Assembly (NCBI RefSeq): GCF_900496995.4
Contig: NC_044024.1
Location: 14,634,698-14,698,697 of the forward strand
Origin: Aquila chrysaetos chrysaetos
Taxonomy: Eukaryota > Chordata > Aves > Accipitriformes > Accipitridae
DNA: 64,000 nt
Direction of reading: 5' to 3'
Position 1 is the stretch's first letter. Each line of letters begins with the position of its first letter. Below the pieces are notes generated by a model. It saw only the letters and a list, made by a program, of their open reading frames with translations. It was not told the origin of the DNA and did not search any database. A program made the position numbers and the translations under genes. Below, piece by piece: positions 1-10,865 of this stretch.

Positions 1-378
1 CCAACAGAAGAAAGGTCTTTACAAATTTCAACTAGGCAACCTTGGTCAAAAAGAGAGCATCTGAATTCACCTGAGGAGAGCTCTAGCAAAGGCAATGCCT
101 CTCCATGCTTCAGCTTTATGAAGAAGCTCTGGGACATTGTTGAAAGCAGTCGGTTTGAGTCCATTTGGTGGGGTGACAATGGAAAGTGTGTAGTGATTCA
201 TGAAGAATTGTTCAAAGAGGAAGTACTAGCAAGGAGAGGACGTCTGAGAATTTTTGAAAGTGAGACCATGAAAAGCTTCAGTTGGCAACTCCATCGGTAT
301 GGATTCACGAAAAGGCTGTGGAATTTTCCAAAATTGGGCTCACGCATTGACTTGCTAGCAGAAGAAACAACTGGGGAG
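1..378 (+). CDS. HSFX/HSFY-like heat shock factor, partial exon with most of the DNA-binding domain
   Basis: The frame is open from the first base of the window, so the true start lies upstream and this exon is partial at its 5' end. About 38 residues precede the domain, which starts near position 106 (FSFMKKLWDIVESSRFESI, then WWGDNGKCVVI and ELFKEEVL). This is the winged-helix HSF DNA-binding domain, and its WWGDNGKC-VI wording resembles the divergent HSFX/HSFY group rather than HSF1-4. The recognition helix reads MKSFSWQLHRYGFTK. In HSFs this segment is normally SF-RQLN-YGF, so the conserved Arg is Trp here (codon 283-285) and Asn is His. The exon ends GAG|GTATGT, a good donor in phase 0. 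The frame past the donor stays open only to 453 and adds no HSF-like residues. HSF family members bind nGAAn repeats in the nucleus; the mammalian X- and Y-linked members are testis-biased with unclear function. Family assignment is firm, orthology to HSFX is inference. Confidence 0.8.
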
Positions 379-1050
379 GTATGTTGGATCCTCTACATGC
401 AAACTAACTCTCAGAATATTCTAGTGGGACAGATTTCTGTTCCAATTAAATAAGCCTTTACTGCGTAGGAGATGAGGATGATAGTACATGTTCTGATTGT
501 CAAGTTTCTCGGCTCACGTTCAAGAGTTTTTGAAGTAGCATCTGTGAGTAGTAGAAATGCTGATAAAATATACATTGGTTATTTCCAATTACTTTGGGCA
601 CATAAAATGAAGAGATATTCTCATCGTATCAGGATTGTTTTTTCTTTTTGTTATTTGCTGCCTGTCTTGCTGGACCAGATGTGCAGTTTTCTTGTGGCAC
701 TTGCTGAAGGCTGAGAAGGTAAATGCCAGCATTATATAGTATACCTACATGTTCATTCCATGCTAAAGTTGCTCAAAAGTAATGGTATTTGGGTTTCTAA
801 ATCAGTTTGTATGCTTTTGATAATCCTATGCTTCTCTGCTACCAAGCGGCAAAACCACAAGGCTGGTTCCTACTTAACAGGACTGTTTTGCACCATTCTA
901 TTCAGCCTAAACTTCAGGTTTAGAACACCCCCAATAGTCCTTTTTAACATCCACATTTCTCTTTTGCAATTAAAATTCTTAGTTCTCCTATCTTTGTGGT
1001 TTCCAGTCTCAAGGTGGTGGCAACTAACTCTTTTCCTTTGCATATTTTAG

Positions 1051-1674
1051 TTTCACTTCTACTACAACCCAAATTTTAGAAGACATTTTCCGTATCTGCT
1101 CATGAAGTATAAGCAAAGCTTTGGTCCAAAAAATCAAACACCAGCAAGATTTTCACCAGACATGGATTTGCATGCACGCCACCAGAAGAGAAATCCAGAC
1201 ATTGAGCTTGCGTGGGAGACCACTTTCGAGGAGGAAAGCGGTCCGTTCACAGCAGGTCCAAGGGAGAATGTGCACACCTCTGCACCCAGGAAGACCGCAC
1301 CTGCCAAGCGACGTGCCTCTACATCTGCACGAAGCGCTGCTCTGACACGTGCAGACCCTGCGGCAGCGGTAGGCAGGGAGGAGCTCAACCCTCTGGCCCC
1401 CTCCCTTTTCCCGCAGCACAGCAGCCCCGGCCCGGCTGCCGCTTCTGCTGCCGCTTCATGGGGTTGTGCCGTGCCAGCCGTGCCCAACAGTCCCTTTCCA
1501 CCAGGGCTGGCACCTCTCACCTCTCCAGCTGGGCTGGCAGCAGCCGCTGCTCTGTCTATGCCAAGGCCACCTCAGGGCCAAACTCCACCAGACCACCGCT
1601 GCCTGACTTGCACTTGTGGTACAAACAGCAGACCTGCAGGCGATGGCCTTGGACCCCAACCCAGGGCACGCTAG
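1051..1674 (+). CDS. HSFX/HSFY-like heat shock factor, last coding exon
   Basis: The exon begins after a pyrimidine-rich acceptor ending TTTTAG and continues exon 1 in the same phase. Its first residues, FHFYYNPNFRRHFPYLL, are the last strand of the HSF wing (the usual Y-NP-F-R signature), which proves that 1-378 and 1051-1674 belong to one spliced gene with a 672-bp intron. After about 35 recognisable residues the rest is a Pro/Ala/Ser/Arg-rich tail of some 170 residues without a heptad-repeat trimerisation domain, as in HSFX-type proteins. The stop is 1672-1674 and a poly(A) signal follows at 1738. A second frame (1212-1730) is also open through this GC-rich tail, so a frameshift in the tail cannot be excluded. 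The intron argues against a processed pseudogene. Confidence 0.72.
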   Translation, partial: FHFYYNPNFRRHFPYLLMKYKQSFGPKNQTPARFSPDMDLHARHQKRNPDIELAWETTFEEESGPFTAGPRENVHTSAPRKTAPAKRRASTSARSAALTRADPAAAVGREELNPLAPSLFPQHSSPGPAAASAAASWGCAVPAVPNSPFPPGLAPLTSPAGLAAAAALSMPRPPQGQTPPDHRCLTCTCGTNSRPAGDGLGPQPRAR

Positions 1675-1737
1675 GTGCCCTCCGCAGCTCTTCTAGAAGT
1701 TGCGTAGTCCAAGGGAATAGAGTCTCCTAAGTGTTCC

Positions 1738-1743
1738 AATAAA
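1738..1743 (+). terminator. Poly(A) signal of the HSF-like gene
   Basis: AATAAA lies 63 bp after the stop codon of the HSF-like reading frame and is the first canonical hexamer downstream. It implies a very short 3' UTR. Cleavage would fall near 1760; not verified by transcript data. Confidence 0.6.
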
Positions 1744-2430
1744 CTATCTGAATAGAAAGCCTCTGCCAGTTGTCCTGTCCTGTTTTTACAGTGGAATCCC
1801 ACTCAGGCCCTAACATGAGAGCACAGCAACAGGCCAAAATCAAGGGAAATTGATTCCCTTTGATTGAAGAGAAGGTGTGGTCTTGCTGACTGGCAAACAG
1901 ACATGGAAAAAGATTTAGAATTCACTGTGTCCTATGAAGTGTCTGGAAAAAGTCACTCCAGTTCCAGGGTCCTTTGCTGATGAGCAATCCTTGAAATAAA
2001 ATAATGAGCACTGAAACCATTTTCTTCATTTTCCTAATGAATTCAAGAGTGAAACTATTGAGGTCAGTAATGGGATTAGGATCCAACTGATCTGAGAGAG
2101 GAATCAAACTATTACGTTTTTTTCTTTTGACATATTGGGAAAAGATACCCTTTTAGAAGTAGGAAGTGACATAGAGTTTCACCTAGAAATAAATAGCACT
2201 ATAGAATTCTTCCTCTGTTTCATGTGGGAAATGGGTTCAAGATGATCATGTGAGTTGTATATGCTGCAATCGCTCATCAATTCTGCTTCACAGTGGTGGT
2301 CTGTAATGCCAGATTTGAAGACATCACTTCCCCAAAACATCTTTTTGTATCTGTTGGCTTTAAAATGGCCTGGCTTCACCCCCATATCTAGTTTATTCCT
2401 AGAAACACCTGATTAATGTCAGTTGAGGAC
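1744..2430. other. Unannotated spacer
   Basis: I see no gene, RNA or recognisable repeat between the HSF-like poly(A) signal and the first LTR. It may include the true 3' end of the HSF-like transcript. Confidence 0.5.
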
Positions 2431-3563
2431 TGTATTGGATTTGCGTGGCAAGATTTTGGTAGCGGGGGGGCTACAGGGGTGGCTTCCATGAGAAGCTCCT
2501 AGAAGCTTCCCCTATGTCTGACAGAGCCAATGCCAGCCGGCTCCAAGATGGACCCACTGCTGGCCAAGGCCGAGCCCATCATCGACAGTGGTAGTGCCTC
2601 TGGGATAACTTATTTAAGAAGGAAAAAAGAAGTTGCTGCAGCACAGAAACTGCAGCCAGAGAGAGGAGTGAGAACATGTAAGAGAAACAACCCTGCAGAC
2701 CCCCAGGTCAGTGAAGAAGGAGGGGGAGGAGGTGCTCCAGGTGCCGGAGCACAGATTCCCCTGCAGCCCGTGGGGAAGACCACGGTGAGGCAGGCTGTCC
2801 CCCTGCAGCCCAGGGAGGTCCACGGTGGAGCAGATCTCCACCTGCAGCCCAGGGAGGACCCCACGCCGGAGCAAGTGGATGCCCGAAGGAGGCTGTGACC
2901 CCATGGGAAGCCCGCGCTGGAGCAGGCTCCTGGCAGGACCTGCAGCCCCGTGGAGGGAGGAGCCCACGCTGGAGCAGGTTTGCTGGCAGGACTTGTGACC
3001 CCGTGGGGGACCCACGCTGGAGCAGTCTGTGCCTGAAGGACTGCAGCCCATGGAAGGGACCCACGCTGGAGCAGTTCTTGAAGAACTGCAGCCTGTGGGA
3101 AGGACTCACATTGGAGAAGTTCATGGAAGACTGTCTCCCATGGGAGGGACCCCATGTTGGGGAAGAGCGTGAGGAGTCCTGTCCCTGAGGAGGAAGGAGC
3201 GGCAGAGACAATGTGTGATAAACTGATCGTAACCCCCCATTCTCCATCTCCCTGTGCCGCTGGGGGGAGAAGGTGGAGAATTCAGGAGTGAAGCTGTGCC
3301 CAGGAAGAAGCGGGGGTGGGGGAGGATTAAGATTTGGGTTTATTTCTCATTACCCTACACTGGTTTGATTGGCAATAAATTAAGTTAATTTTCCCCAAGT
3401 TGAGTCTGTTTTGCCCATGGTGGTAATTGCTGAGTGATCTCTCCCTGTCCTTACCTTGACCCATGAGCCCTTTGTCATATTTTCTCTCCACTGTCCAGCT
3501 GAGGGGGGGAGTGATAGAATGGCAGTGTGGTGCTTAGTTGCTGGCTGGGGTTAAACCATGACA
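2431..3563 (-). mobile_element. Solo LTR of an avian endogenous retrovirus, copy 1 (minus orientation)
   Basis: In minus orientation the element begins TGTCATGGTTTAACCCC and ends CA at its far side, the TG...CA termini of an LTR and a start shared by many bird ERV LTRs. It is flanked by a perfect 5-bp target-site duplication AGGAC at 2426-2430 and 3564-3568, so this single 1.1-kb unit inserted (or recombined to a solo LTR) on its own. The middle, about 2750-3170, is a degenerate minisatellite with units near 40 bp built on CACGCTGGAGCAG and CTGCAGCCC. It stays open in several frames and creates spurious ORFs. No gag, pol or env coding is present. It shares its ends and many internal blocks with 5180-6127. 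Family name not assigned. Confidence 0.82.
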
Positions 3564-3854
3564 AGGACCAAAATTTATTCAATCCTCTCTCGGACAAAAA
3601 TCTTGCTGGCCTCCAGGAGACTGTCATTGGCATCAGATGTGCAGCGCTGCTCCCTTGTTGTGTGATAAAGAGCCATGTTTTTCATTCATAGTAAAATGTA
3701 ATAAAAGTCTCTAAACAAATCCAGAAGTGTTTTGAAGATCAGAAGAGAGTGGGATTAAATTTTGCACCATGAACAGTGTGTCAGTATCCAGCTGCACCCT
3801 TTGCAGGTTTGGGTACACAGGAGACTACAGGAAACAACTTCAATGGTATGAAAT
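3564..3854. other. Unannotated spacer between LTR copy 1 and CR1
   Basis: The first five bases are the LTR target-site duplication. The rest is unique-looking AT-rich sequence in which I see no gene or repeat. Confidence 0.45.
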
Positions 3855-4909
3855 AAAATGACGGGCTGATGAGTTGGGCTCAAAGAGTTAGAGTAAATGG
3901 GGTTACATCAGACTGGCAGCCAGTCACCAGTAGGGTTCCTCAGGGCTCAGCTTTAGGCCCAGTGCTCTTTAATGTTTTTATAAATTATCTGGACGCAGGA
4001 GTCGAATGTACATGAAGTAAGTTTGCTAATGATACTAAATTAGGAGGAGCTGTGGACTCCCTCAAGAGTAGAGAGGTCTTACAGACAGATCTGGATAGAC
4101 TAGAGAGATGAGCAATCACCAACTCTATGAAAGTTAACAAGAGCAAGTGCCAGATTCTGCACCTGGGATGGGGTAATCCGGTTATACATACCAATTAGGG
4201 GATGAGAGGCTGAAGAGCAGCCCTGCAGAAAGAGATCTGGGGGTCTGGGTTGATGGCAAGACGAATATGAGTCAACAGCGTGCCCTGGCAGCCAAAAGGG
4301 CCAACCATGTCCTGGGGTGCATCAAGCAGAGCATAGCTAACCAGTCGAGGGAGGTGATTGTCCCACCCTTCACCGCACTGGTGCGGCCCCATCTCGAGTA
4401 CTGTGTGCAGTTTGGGGCACCTCAATATAAGAAGGACATCAAACTATTAGAGTGTGTCCAGGGAGGGTGACCAAGATGGTGAAAGGTCTCGAGGGCAAGG
4501 CTTATGAGGAGCAGCTCAGGTCACTTGGTTTGTTCAGCTTGGAGAAGAGAAGGCTGAGGGGTAACCTCATCCCAGTCTACAACTTCCTCAAGGGGGGCAG
4601 CAGCAGGGGAGGTGCTGATCTCCTCTCTCTGGTGACCAGCGATAAGACAGGAGGGAATGGAATGAAGCTGCATTAGGGGAAGTTCAGATTGGACATTAGG
4701 AAAAGGTTTTCTGCTGAGTGGGTGGCTGGTCACTGGAACAAGCTCCCCAGGGAAGTGGTCACAGCACCCAGCCTGCCAGAGTTCAAGGAGCATCTGAGAT
4801 GCTCCTCATCATATGGTTTAGTTTTAGGTAGTCATGTGAGGAGCAGGGAGTTGGACTTGATGATCCTTACAGGTCCCTTCCAACTCAAGATATTCTATGA
4901 TTCTATAAG
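3855..4909 (+). mobile_element. CR1 LINE, 5'-truncated, 3' end intact
   Basis: Non-LTR retrotransposon fragment covering the end of the reverse-transcriptase ORF2 and the 3' UTR. Broken frames give CR1-typical peptides: a [18 protein letters not shown] stretch near 3930-3980, REVIVPPFTALVRPHLEYC at about 4350-4405, and [19 protein letters not shown] near 4528-4585. The 3' end carries the CR1 ending ...CTTCCAACTC..TATTCTATGATTCTATAA at 4878-4908. Frameshifts and stops show it is dead. The left boundary is approximate because the unit is 5'-truncated, as is usual for CR1. Confidence 0.88.
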
Positions 4910-5179
4910 ATGATGCTGAATCAAGAAGTGTGAAAGGTATCTCAACTGCTTGACCGCCAGGGACTTGTCTGATGATCTGGACACTGGGCTCACCCCGGCC
5001 GCGCTCTCTGGGTCAGCCTCTCTCAGCTGCTGTGGGGTGGGTGCTTGTGAGGCCTCTGCCCTGCCAGCCCTGTTCTCCCCCAGCTCCCCACCCTGCGTGG
5101 GGCGGCCAGCCCTTGCTTTGCCCTGATACCTTCTTAGAAGGTATTTGTACCCTTGCATGGCTTGGTTTTGTTCGTGCCA
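4910..5179. other. GC-rich spacer between CR1 and LTR copy 2
   Basis: Short GC-rich stretch of unknown origin, containing an 18-bp near-perfect palindrome around 5128-5146 (ATACCTTCT / AGAAGGTAT). No gene recognised. I considered whether it is the internal start of a provirus and found no convincing primer-binding site. Confidence 0.4.
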
Positions 5180-6127
5180 TGTTTTGGGTTTGTGTGGCGG
5201 GGTTTTGGTAGCGCAGGAGGGGCTGCAGGGGTGGCTCCTGTGAGAAGCTGCCAGGAGCTTCCTCGGCTCCAGGTCGGACCCACCACTGGCCAAGGCCGAG
5301 CCCATCAGCGATGGTTGTAGTGCCTCTGGGAGAACAGATTTCAGAAGGGGAACCTGCAGTGGGGGAGAAGATGGGAATGTGAGAGAGGGCCCTGTGCAGA
5401 CACCGAGGTCGGTAAAGAAGGAGGGGAGGAGGAGCAGGGCAGGAGGGGATGCCCCTGCAGCCCGTGGTGAGGCGGCAGGCTGTCCCCCCCCAGCCCATGG
5501 AGGGGAGCGGGGGAGCGGAGGCCCCCCAGGATGGCCGGGACTCCATGGGAAAGCCCGCGCTGGAGCAGTCTGTGACTGAAGATCAGCCCACGGAAAGGAC
5601 CCATGCCAGAGCAGTTTGTGAGGAACTGCAGCCCGCGGAAAGGACTCACATTGGAGAAGTTCATGGAGGACTGTCTCCCATGGAAGGGACCCCATGCTGG
5701 AGCAGGGGAAGAGCGAGGAGTCCTCCCCCTGAGGAGGCAGGATCGGCAGAGACAACGTGTGATGAACTGACCCCAACCCCCATTCCCCATCCCTCTGCAC
5801 TGCTGGGGGGGAGGAAGGAGAGAAAATCAGGAGTGGAGATGAGCCTGGGAAGGAGGGAGGGGTGGGAGGAAGGTGTTCTAAGGTTTGGTTTTACTTCTCA
5901 GTATCGTTGATTTGATTTGATTTGTAGTAAATTAAATTGATTTTGTTTCTTCCCCAAGTTGAGCCTATCTTGCCCGTGACCATAAGTGGTGAGTGATCCC
6001 TCCCTGTCCTTGTCTCGACCCACGAGCAGTTCTTTATATTTTCTCCTCATCCCATCGGGGCCGGGGGGGGAGGAGTGAGTGAGCGGCTTTGTGGTGCTTT
6101 GTTACCGGCTGGGCTTAAACCACGACA
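5180..6127 (-). mobile_element. Solo LTR of an avian endogenous retrovirus, copy 2 (minus orientation)
   Basis: Related to 2431-3563: the same opening on the + strand (TGTTTTGGGTTTGTGTGGC against TGTATTGGATTTGCGTGGC), the same minisatellite-like core (about 5440-5710, fewer units) and the same end (GGCTTAAACCACGACA). Flanks are GTGCCA (5174-5179) and GTGTCA (6128-6133), a 6-bp duplication with one mismatch, so the target-site evidence is weaker than for copy 1. It has no retroviral coding. At 948 bp it is shorter than copy 1, mainly because of fewer core units. Copy 1 has its own perfect duplication, so the two are independent insertions of one family rather than the ends of one provirus. Confidence 0.78.
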
Positions 6128-6133
6128 GTGTCA

Positions 6134-9100
6134 GTAAAAGACTGATGTTTAGCCTTTTTCCCCATGTTAACTTATGGACGGCCAAGTTTACTACCTGCAC
6201 TTTGGAGGGATGGAAACTGTATCTTCTGTACCAGTTTTTGTACAAAATCCCCACTTTTTTCAGCTCAAAGGGCAAGTTGGGGGTGCAGCTGAAGCACTAG
6301 TTTGTGGATAAAAAGGACATCCAAAGTCATCTGCTTCTTTTCTCCCTCTTTAGGGTGGTGAACTAATTGTAAGAAAATAAAATACATTAGTTTATCTGTG
6401 ACTGGTAAAGCTGCCCTTTCCTGTCCTGCAGCAAGTTGGCTATAGCCATCCAGGCCTATGACAGCTCTCGCCTGGATTATTTTTCTTTATTTGTGCCAGA
6501 GTAAGAAGCTCAGTCATATCAGCTGTGATGGGGATGAGAGATGGCAGGCAGTTATGAGGTAGGACAAGCCAAGGGGAGCCTATTATGTCAGTACTTTGCA
6601 GTTTCCTCTGATTACTTACAGTCAGGTCCACAACAGGGCTTTGATGCTGTTCTTAACGGGGTAAATGTGTGGGGCATTTAAAAATCATCTCCTAACAGAA
6701 AACCCCAGGAAAAGATGTGAGCATGCTGCAGCCCTGAGAGCTGTCCTGATTCTTGCAAAAATGCAGCCTTCCCAAGTCCTGAGACAGGTTCTTTCTTAAA
6801 CAAGGAGAGCCTAATATATAAGGCTGTGTTGATTTGGGAAAGCCTGGTTGTTCTTTTTCCTCTGAAAACAAATTAGTTTTGCCACTTATTTTTTCCAGTT
6901 ATTTAAAACTCTTCCTTGTATTCTTGGATGTTTTTATCCAGTTACGAGAAAACAAATTTTCCTGTCCCTTCAGCAGTCAAAACATGCACAAAAAAATTTT
7001 ATTGCCAAAGACGAGGGAAAAATTGCTCTGTCTTGTTTGTCAGCCTCTTACCCCAGATTATTTTTTTTTCATAAATCTTTCCACCCTATTAAAAGCTATT
7101 TTCTCTTCAAAGTTTTGACGATAAAATGTTCATGCACTTTGTTCAATGGTAAATTTCACTACCACCTGTTTCACTGCGAAAGATTTTCCCCCTAAGAAGA
7201 CTAAATATATAAACACAGAAATGCAGATTTCATGTCAGCAAGTTCTTCTCCAGAGATTAGGAACTATTTGCATGAGCAGGGACTGTTAGTTTGATTGTAT
7301 CTTAATATTGAAGAGTCCCTAAATTGCTGGTAAACTAAAGCCAGACAAGATACAGACAGACTGATTTTTATTTATATAATGTATATAATTAAGATAACAC
7401 AGAATCTGAAGGAGCTGTAAGAATACAAATCTATGTAAATAATCAGATCTATGCAAATAACTGACTTGGGGCATGATGAAAGGAGTTTCTGGTTAAATTA
7501 AATGAACTGTTTGACCTGACAGATCTTATTTTGGAGGGTTTTAACGCTTCCTTAAACTTTCATGTATGAATCAACTTTTTGAAACAAAATACAACCCCCA
7601 AAACTTTATTGATCTGCCAATATTTTCATCGAAAACTCAATTTGATATGAATTTTAATTTTTCTTTTCTTCTTCCTTAAATACCATTTATTTGCTCTGGC
7701 ACCTAACATTACCGGAAAACAACGTGTTGCAGGAATGAGAGGTGGAATATTGTGAGCTCAGTGCCTCTCACTCTAACCAAAAAGACTGACGACACACATG
7801 AACTGGGAGTCAGTGCAGAAAGAGTAGGGCAGGGAAGATGGGATCTAGTCCCAAATAGAAGTCTAGCTGACATGGACACACAGTATTTGGAGGAAGGCAA
7901 GTGTTGTCTTACCTGATCCTCAGTGACAGTTGCAGAACCACCTTGTAGTATTTTCCAGAGTCTAAAACCTGACCAACTGCAGTTGATGTATGCTGAGCAA
8001 AAGAGAATGGTTTCAAAAGTGACCCATCATGCTACACACCTCAGCTGGCTCTCACGAATCTTCTGTTTGCTTAGTGCCCAAGAGCAAGTATGAGACTTAT
8101 TTAGTTAGCTACATGAAAACTTGGACTTAAGGCCTCAGTCTAGCAACACTTCTAGATAGCTAGATGGCTTATGGGGTAGAGGTCTGTGTCTATCGCTGCT
8201 GAAGGAATGGCAAGAGACTTACAGAATGCAGTATGTTTCTTAGTATGATTAACACTCCATTCCTAACAAGCATGTAGAAAGGAATAAAATACTGAACAGC
8301 TCATCCTATCTGCCACAGCCTCCCCAAACCAAACTTCTTCACAGGCGAAGGAGGAGCTGCTTACAAGCATGTAGAGCGGCTGAAAGAAGTTGTGTGGTTT
8401 CTGTTAATGAAACCTGTCTCTGAAGAGAAGCAATGGTTGGAACACTAAATACTAAAGTGCAAAATATTTCTCATTCTGTGCAGGTACTCCACGAAAAACA
8501 TGATAGTATTTTTCAGTGAAAGAAGAGATAGAGGATTAAGAAAAAGAATAGAAGATAAAAATGAAAGAAGTAAATAACAAAATTCGTGTTGACCTTTTGC
8601 AGACAAAGATAAGCATCTAAGGGTTTTCAGTGATATGTATTTTCTATGGACTGTTTTAAAAATCCTAAATGCAGAGTCTTTTGTGTTTATACCAATGTTT
8701 AGAAGAAGCCCAAGGTATTGTTTTACAATGAATCATGATCAGAAAATAACTGAATCTGAGAGGCTTGTGAACATTGCTTTTTGAGATATAAAGAAACACT
8801 GATACATTTTCCCCAGACTTTATCAGCTTTATTGCAGAACTGATGAACTTGGAATGGAGCAAAGGGAGATTTTTCATTTCTAGGATAAAAGCATCTTCAA
8901 TTCATAGCAGTGTTTCTCAAAAAGGTCACAGATTTTTCCCAGGATAAAATCCACGTGCTTCCATGGGAATTTTTCAGTGCTTCTGTGGTCTTGTGTGTGA
9001 CTGTTTATAATTGTGTTCATTCTTCTGCTTTTTTGAGAGACCAGTAATCACTGATCTAGATTTATTAATACTCTCATGCATTCATTCTGTTTCCAGGGTT

Positions 9101-10064
9101 TCTTTTTCCTACTTCCACAACCACCCCATTTGAATTCTGCTATGCAACAATGTTTTCACTTTGGCAGGAGGAACGCTGAGGCCCAAAATGTGAAATCAGA
9201 GCATTGGGTGATACGGATTCCCCTATCTTTCATTCCTGTTCTAATAACCTTGTTTCCTGTGCTATTTAATTGCTTCTCTGTGGTGTTCTGCACCAATCAA
9301 ACTTCCTATAGAACTAATTTCAAAGTACATGAGGGCTGATCCCTGAACTAAGCTCCTGTTGCACCACTGAATCATGCACTACATTAATTTATAACCGAAT
9401 TAGCTCTGTTTGGGATTTGGGGCAGGGAATCGCAAACAAGCCATGTATCTCATCCTTGCTAGGAGCCTGAATCTACATTGCTCCATTTATGAGGTCTAAT
9501 TCCATACAGTGATTTTTCTGAATGTGCCCATTACTGCTCTTTCACATAACTAAAAAGAAGAGGAAGGATCATATGGTGATGATCATTAGCTCTTCTCAAA
9601 GTAAAATGCCTGTATGAAAGGCATTTGTGGAGGTGTTGCCATCTGTAGCTAAACAAATGCAGGTAGCTAGGGGTTCTGGGTAATGTGAAGTTCAGGCATG
9701 GCAAAATGCTGTAGTAGACTGAGAAACTGAATTTCAAGCTAGAAACTAATAGTTGCTGCTGTAACCCTTCCTAATGCACAAAGTTGTAGTCCAAATCAAC
9801 ATGCACTTGAAACCATAAAGGAATGTCACACTAGAAGCAGTGTCCAACAGAATTATTTGGAGAAAACAAGGACTAGGATCTAGGGTAAAATGAGATATAT
9901 AGTATGATGCCTTCAAGGGGACCCAGGCTCAACTGAAGATAGACCATGAAAAAAGAAAATTGGTTCCTAAAAGCCACGAGTTTGTCTTACAGAAAAAATG
10001 TATTTTGTTGCTTTCGCAAGCTACTCAACATTCTAGTGGTGTTTCTCTTAATAATACCTTTTTA
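6134..10064. other. AT-rich intergenic DNA
   Basis: No gene, RNA or clear transposon recognised. All open frames here are under 100 codons and lack any family signature or splice context. Confidence 0.5.
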
Positions 10065-10096
10065 ATAAATCTGCTGATACATAAATCTGCTGATAC
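10065..10096. repeat. 16-bp perfect tandem duplication
   Basis: The unit ATAAATCTGCTGATAC occurs twice head to tail (10065-10080, 10081-10096). It is a simple slippage-type duplication. Confidence 0.9.
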
Positions 10097-10718
10097 GTAG
10101 TAAAAGTAACACCCATTGTAAAAAAAAAAAAAAAAGGCAGGTCTTGCAGGACATTTAACTCCTGAAGCACTTAACAAAACAAGGAAATTATTTTCTCCCA
10201 TTAAAATATATTGCAGAGAGTTACAACAGGCACTCAAAATCCAGAAAGTTTAAAGCCTAAGAAGGAGACATCAGTTTGAGAGGGTACAGGTAATACCTCC
10301 CTAACCAAAGTCTGTTTTTATTAAAAATGAAGTGAAAGTGTACTTACATGTATAAAATTTCTCAGTAATATTTTGGTGGTTATGAAAGTAACAAGACTTT
10401 TCAGTATGTGCTGATAGCTACACATCATACACTAAAAACGATAAAAGCCCAGAGCTAACACAGTCCCCAGACTAGCCTGATCTGTAGTGAGGAACCTATA
10501 ACCCAGCACAGAGAAAAGACAGTTTGAAAGGTTAGGAACTGGTTGCACAACATGGGTTAAATTCTGCTCACTGCCTCAGAATTGCTCTTTGACACAAATC
10601 CCCATCTACGGATGCTCTTTAGCTTATCTATGTTGAGCATTAGATTCAAAACTCAATGGTATCAGGTAGATTCAGATTCATTTATTTTTCCCTTGACAAA
10701 CAGTAAATATATTGAAAT

Positions 10719-10865
10719 TGAGCAACCTGCTCTCAGGTTTGCCTGGTTTCAGTTTGCCCTGAGCAGCATGGTCAGACCTTAAACCTGACCCTGCTTTCAG
10801 CAAGAGGTTGGACTAAATGAGTTCCAGAGATCCCTTCCAACCCAAAGTACTTTGTGATCCTGTGA
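10719..10865 (+). mobile_element. CR1 3'-end fragment
   Basis: Short relic of the CR1 3' UTR: GAGCAACCTGCTCT near 10720, then AGAGGTTGGACTAAATGAG and CCCTTCCAACCC, ending TTTGTGATCCTGTGA. Fairly diverged, non-coding. Confidence 0.78.

Noticed and set aside
2530..3247. Several overlapping ORFs of 97-181 codons on both strands
   Set aside because: They lie inside a solo LTR over a GC-rich minisatellite core that is open in many frames. No protein family signature.
5013..5910. ORFs up to 301 codons on the minus strand and 153 on the plus strand
   Set aside because: Most of their length is the second LTR core; the longest merely runs from there through the GC-rich spacer. Not a retroviral gene.
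2431..6127. The two LTRs as the 5' and 3' ends of one provirus
   Set aside because: Copy 1 has its own perfect 5-bp target duplication, the interval contains a CR1 and no gag/pol/env, and no primer-binding site follows copy 2.
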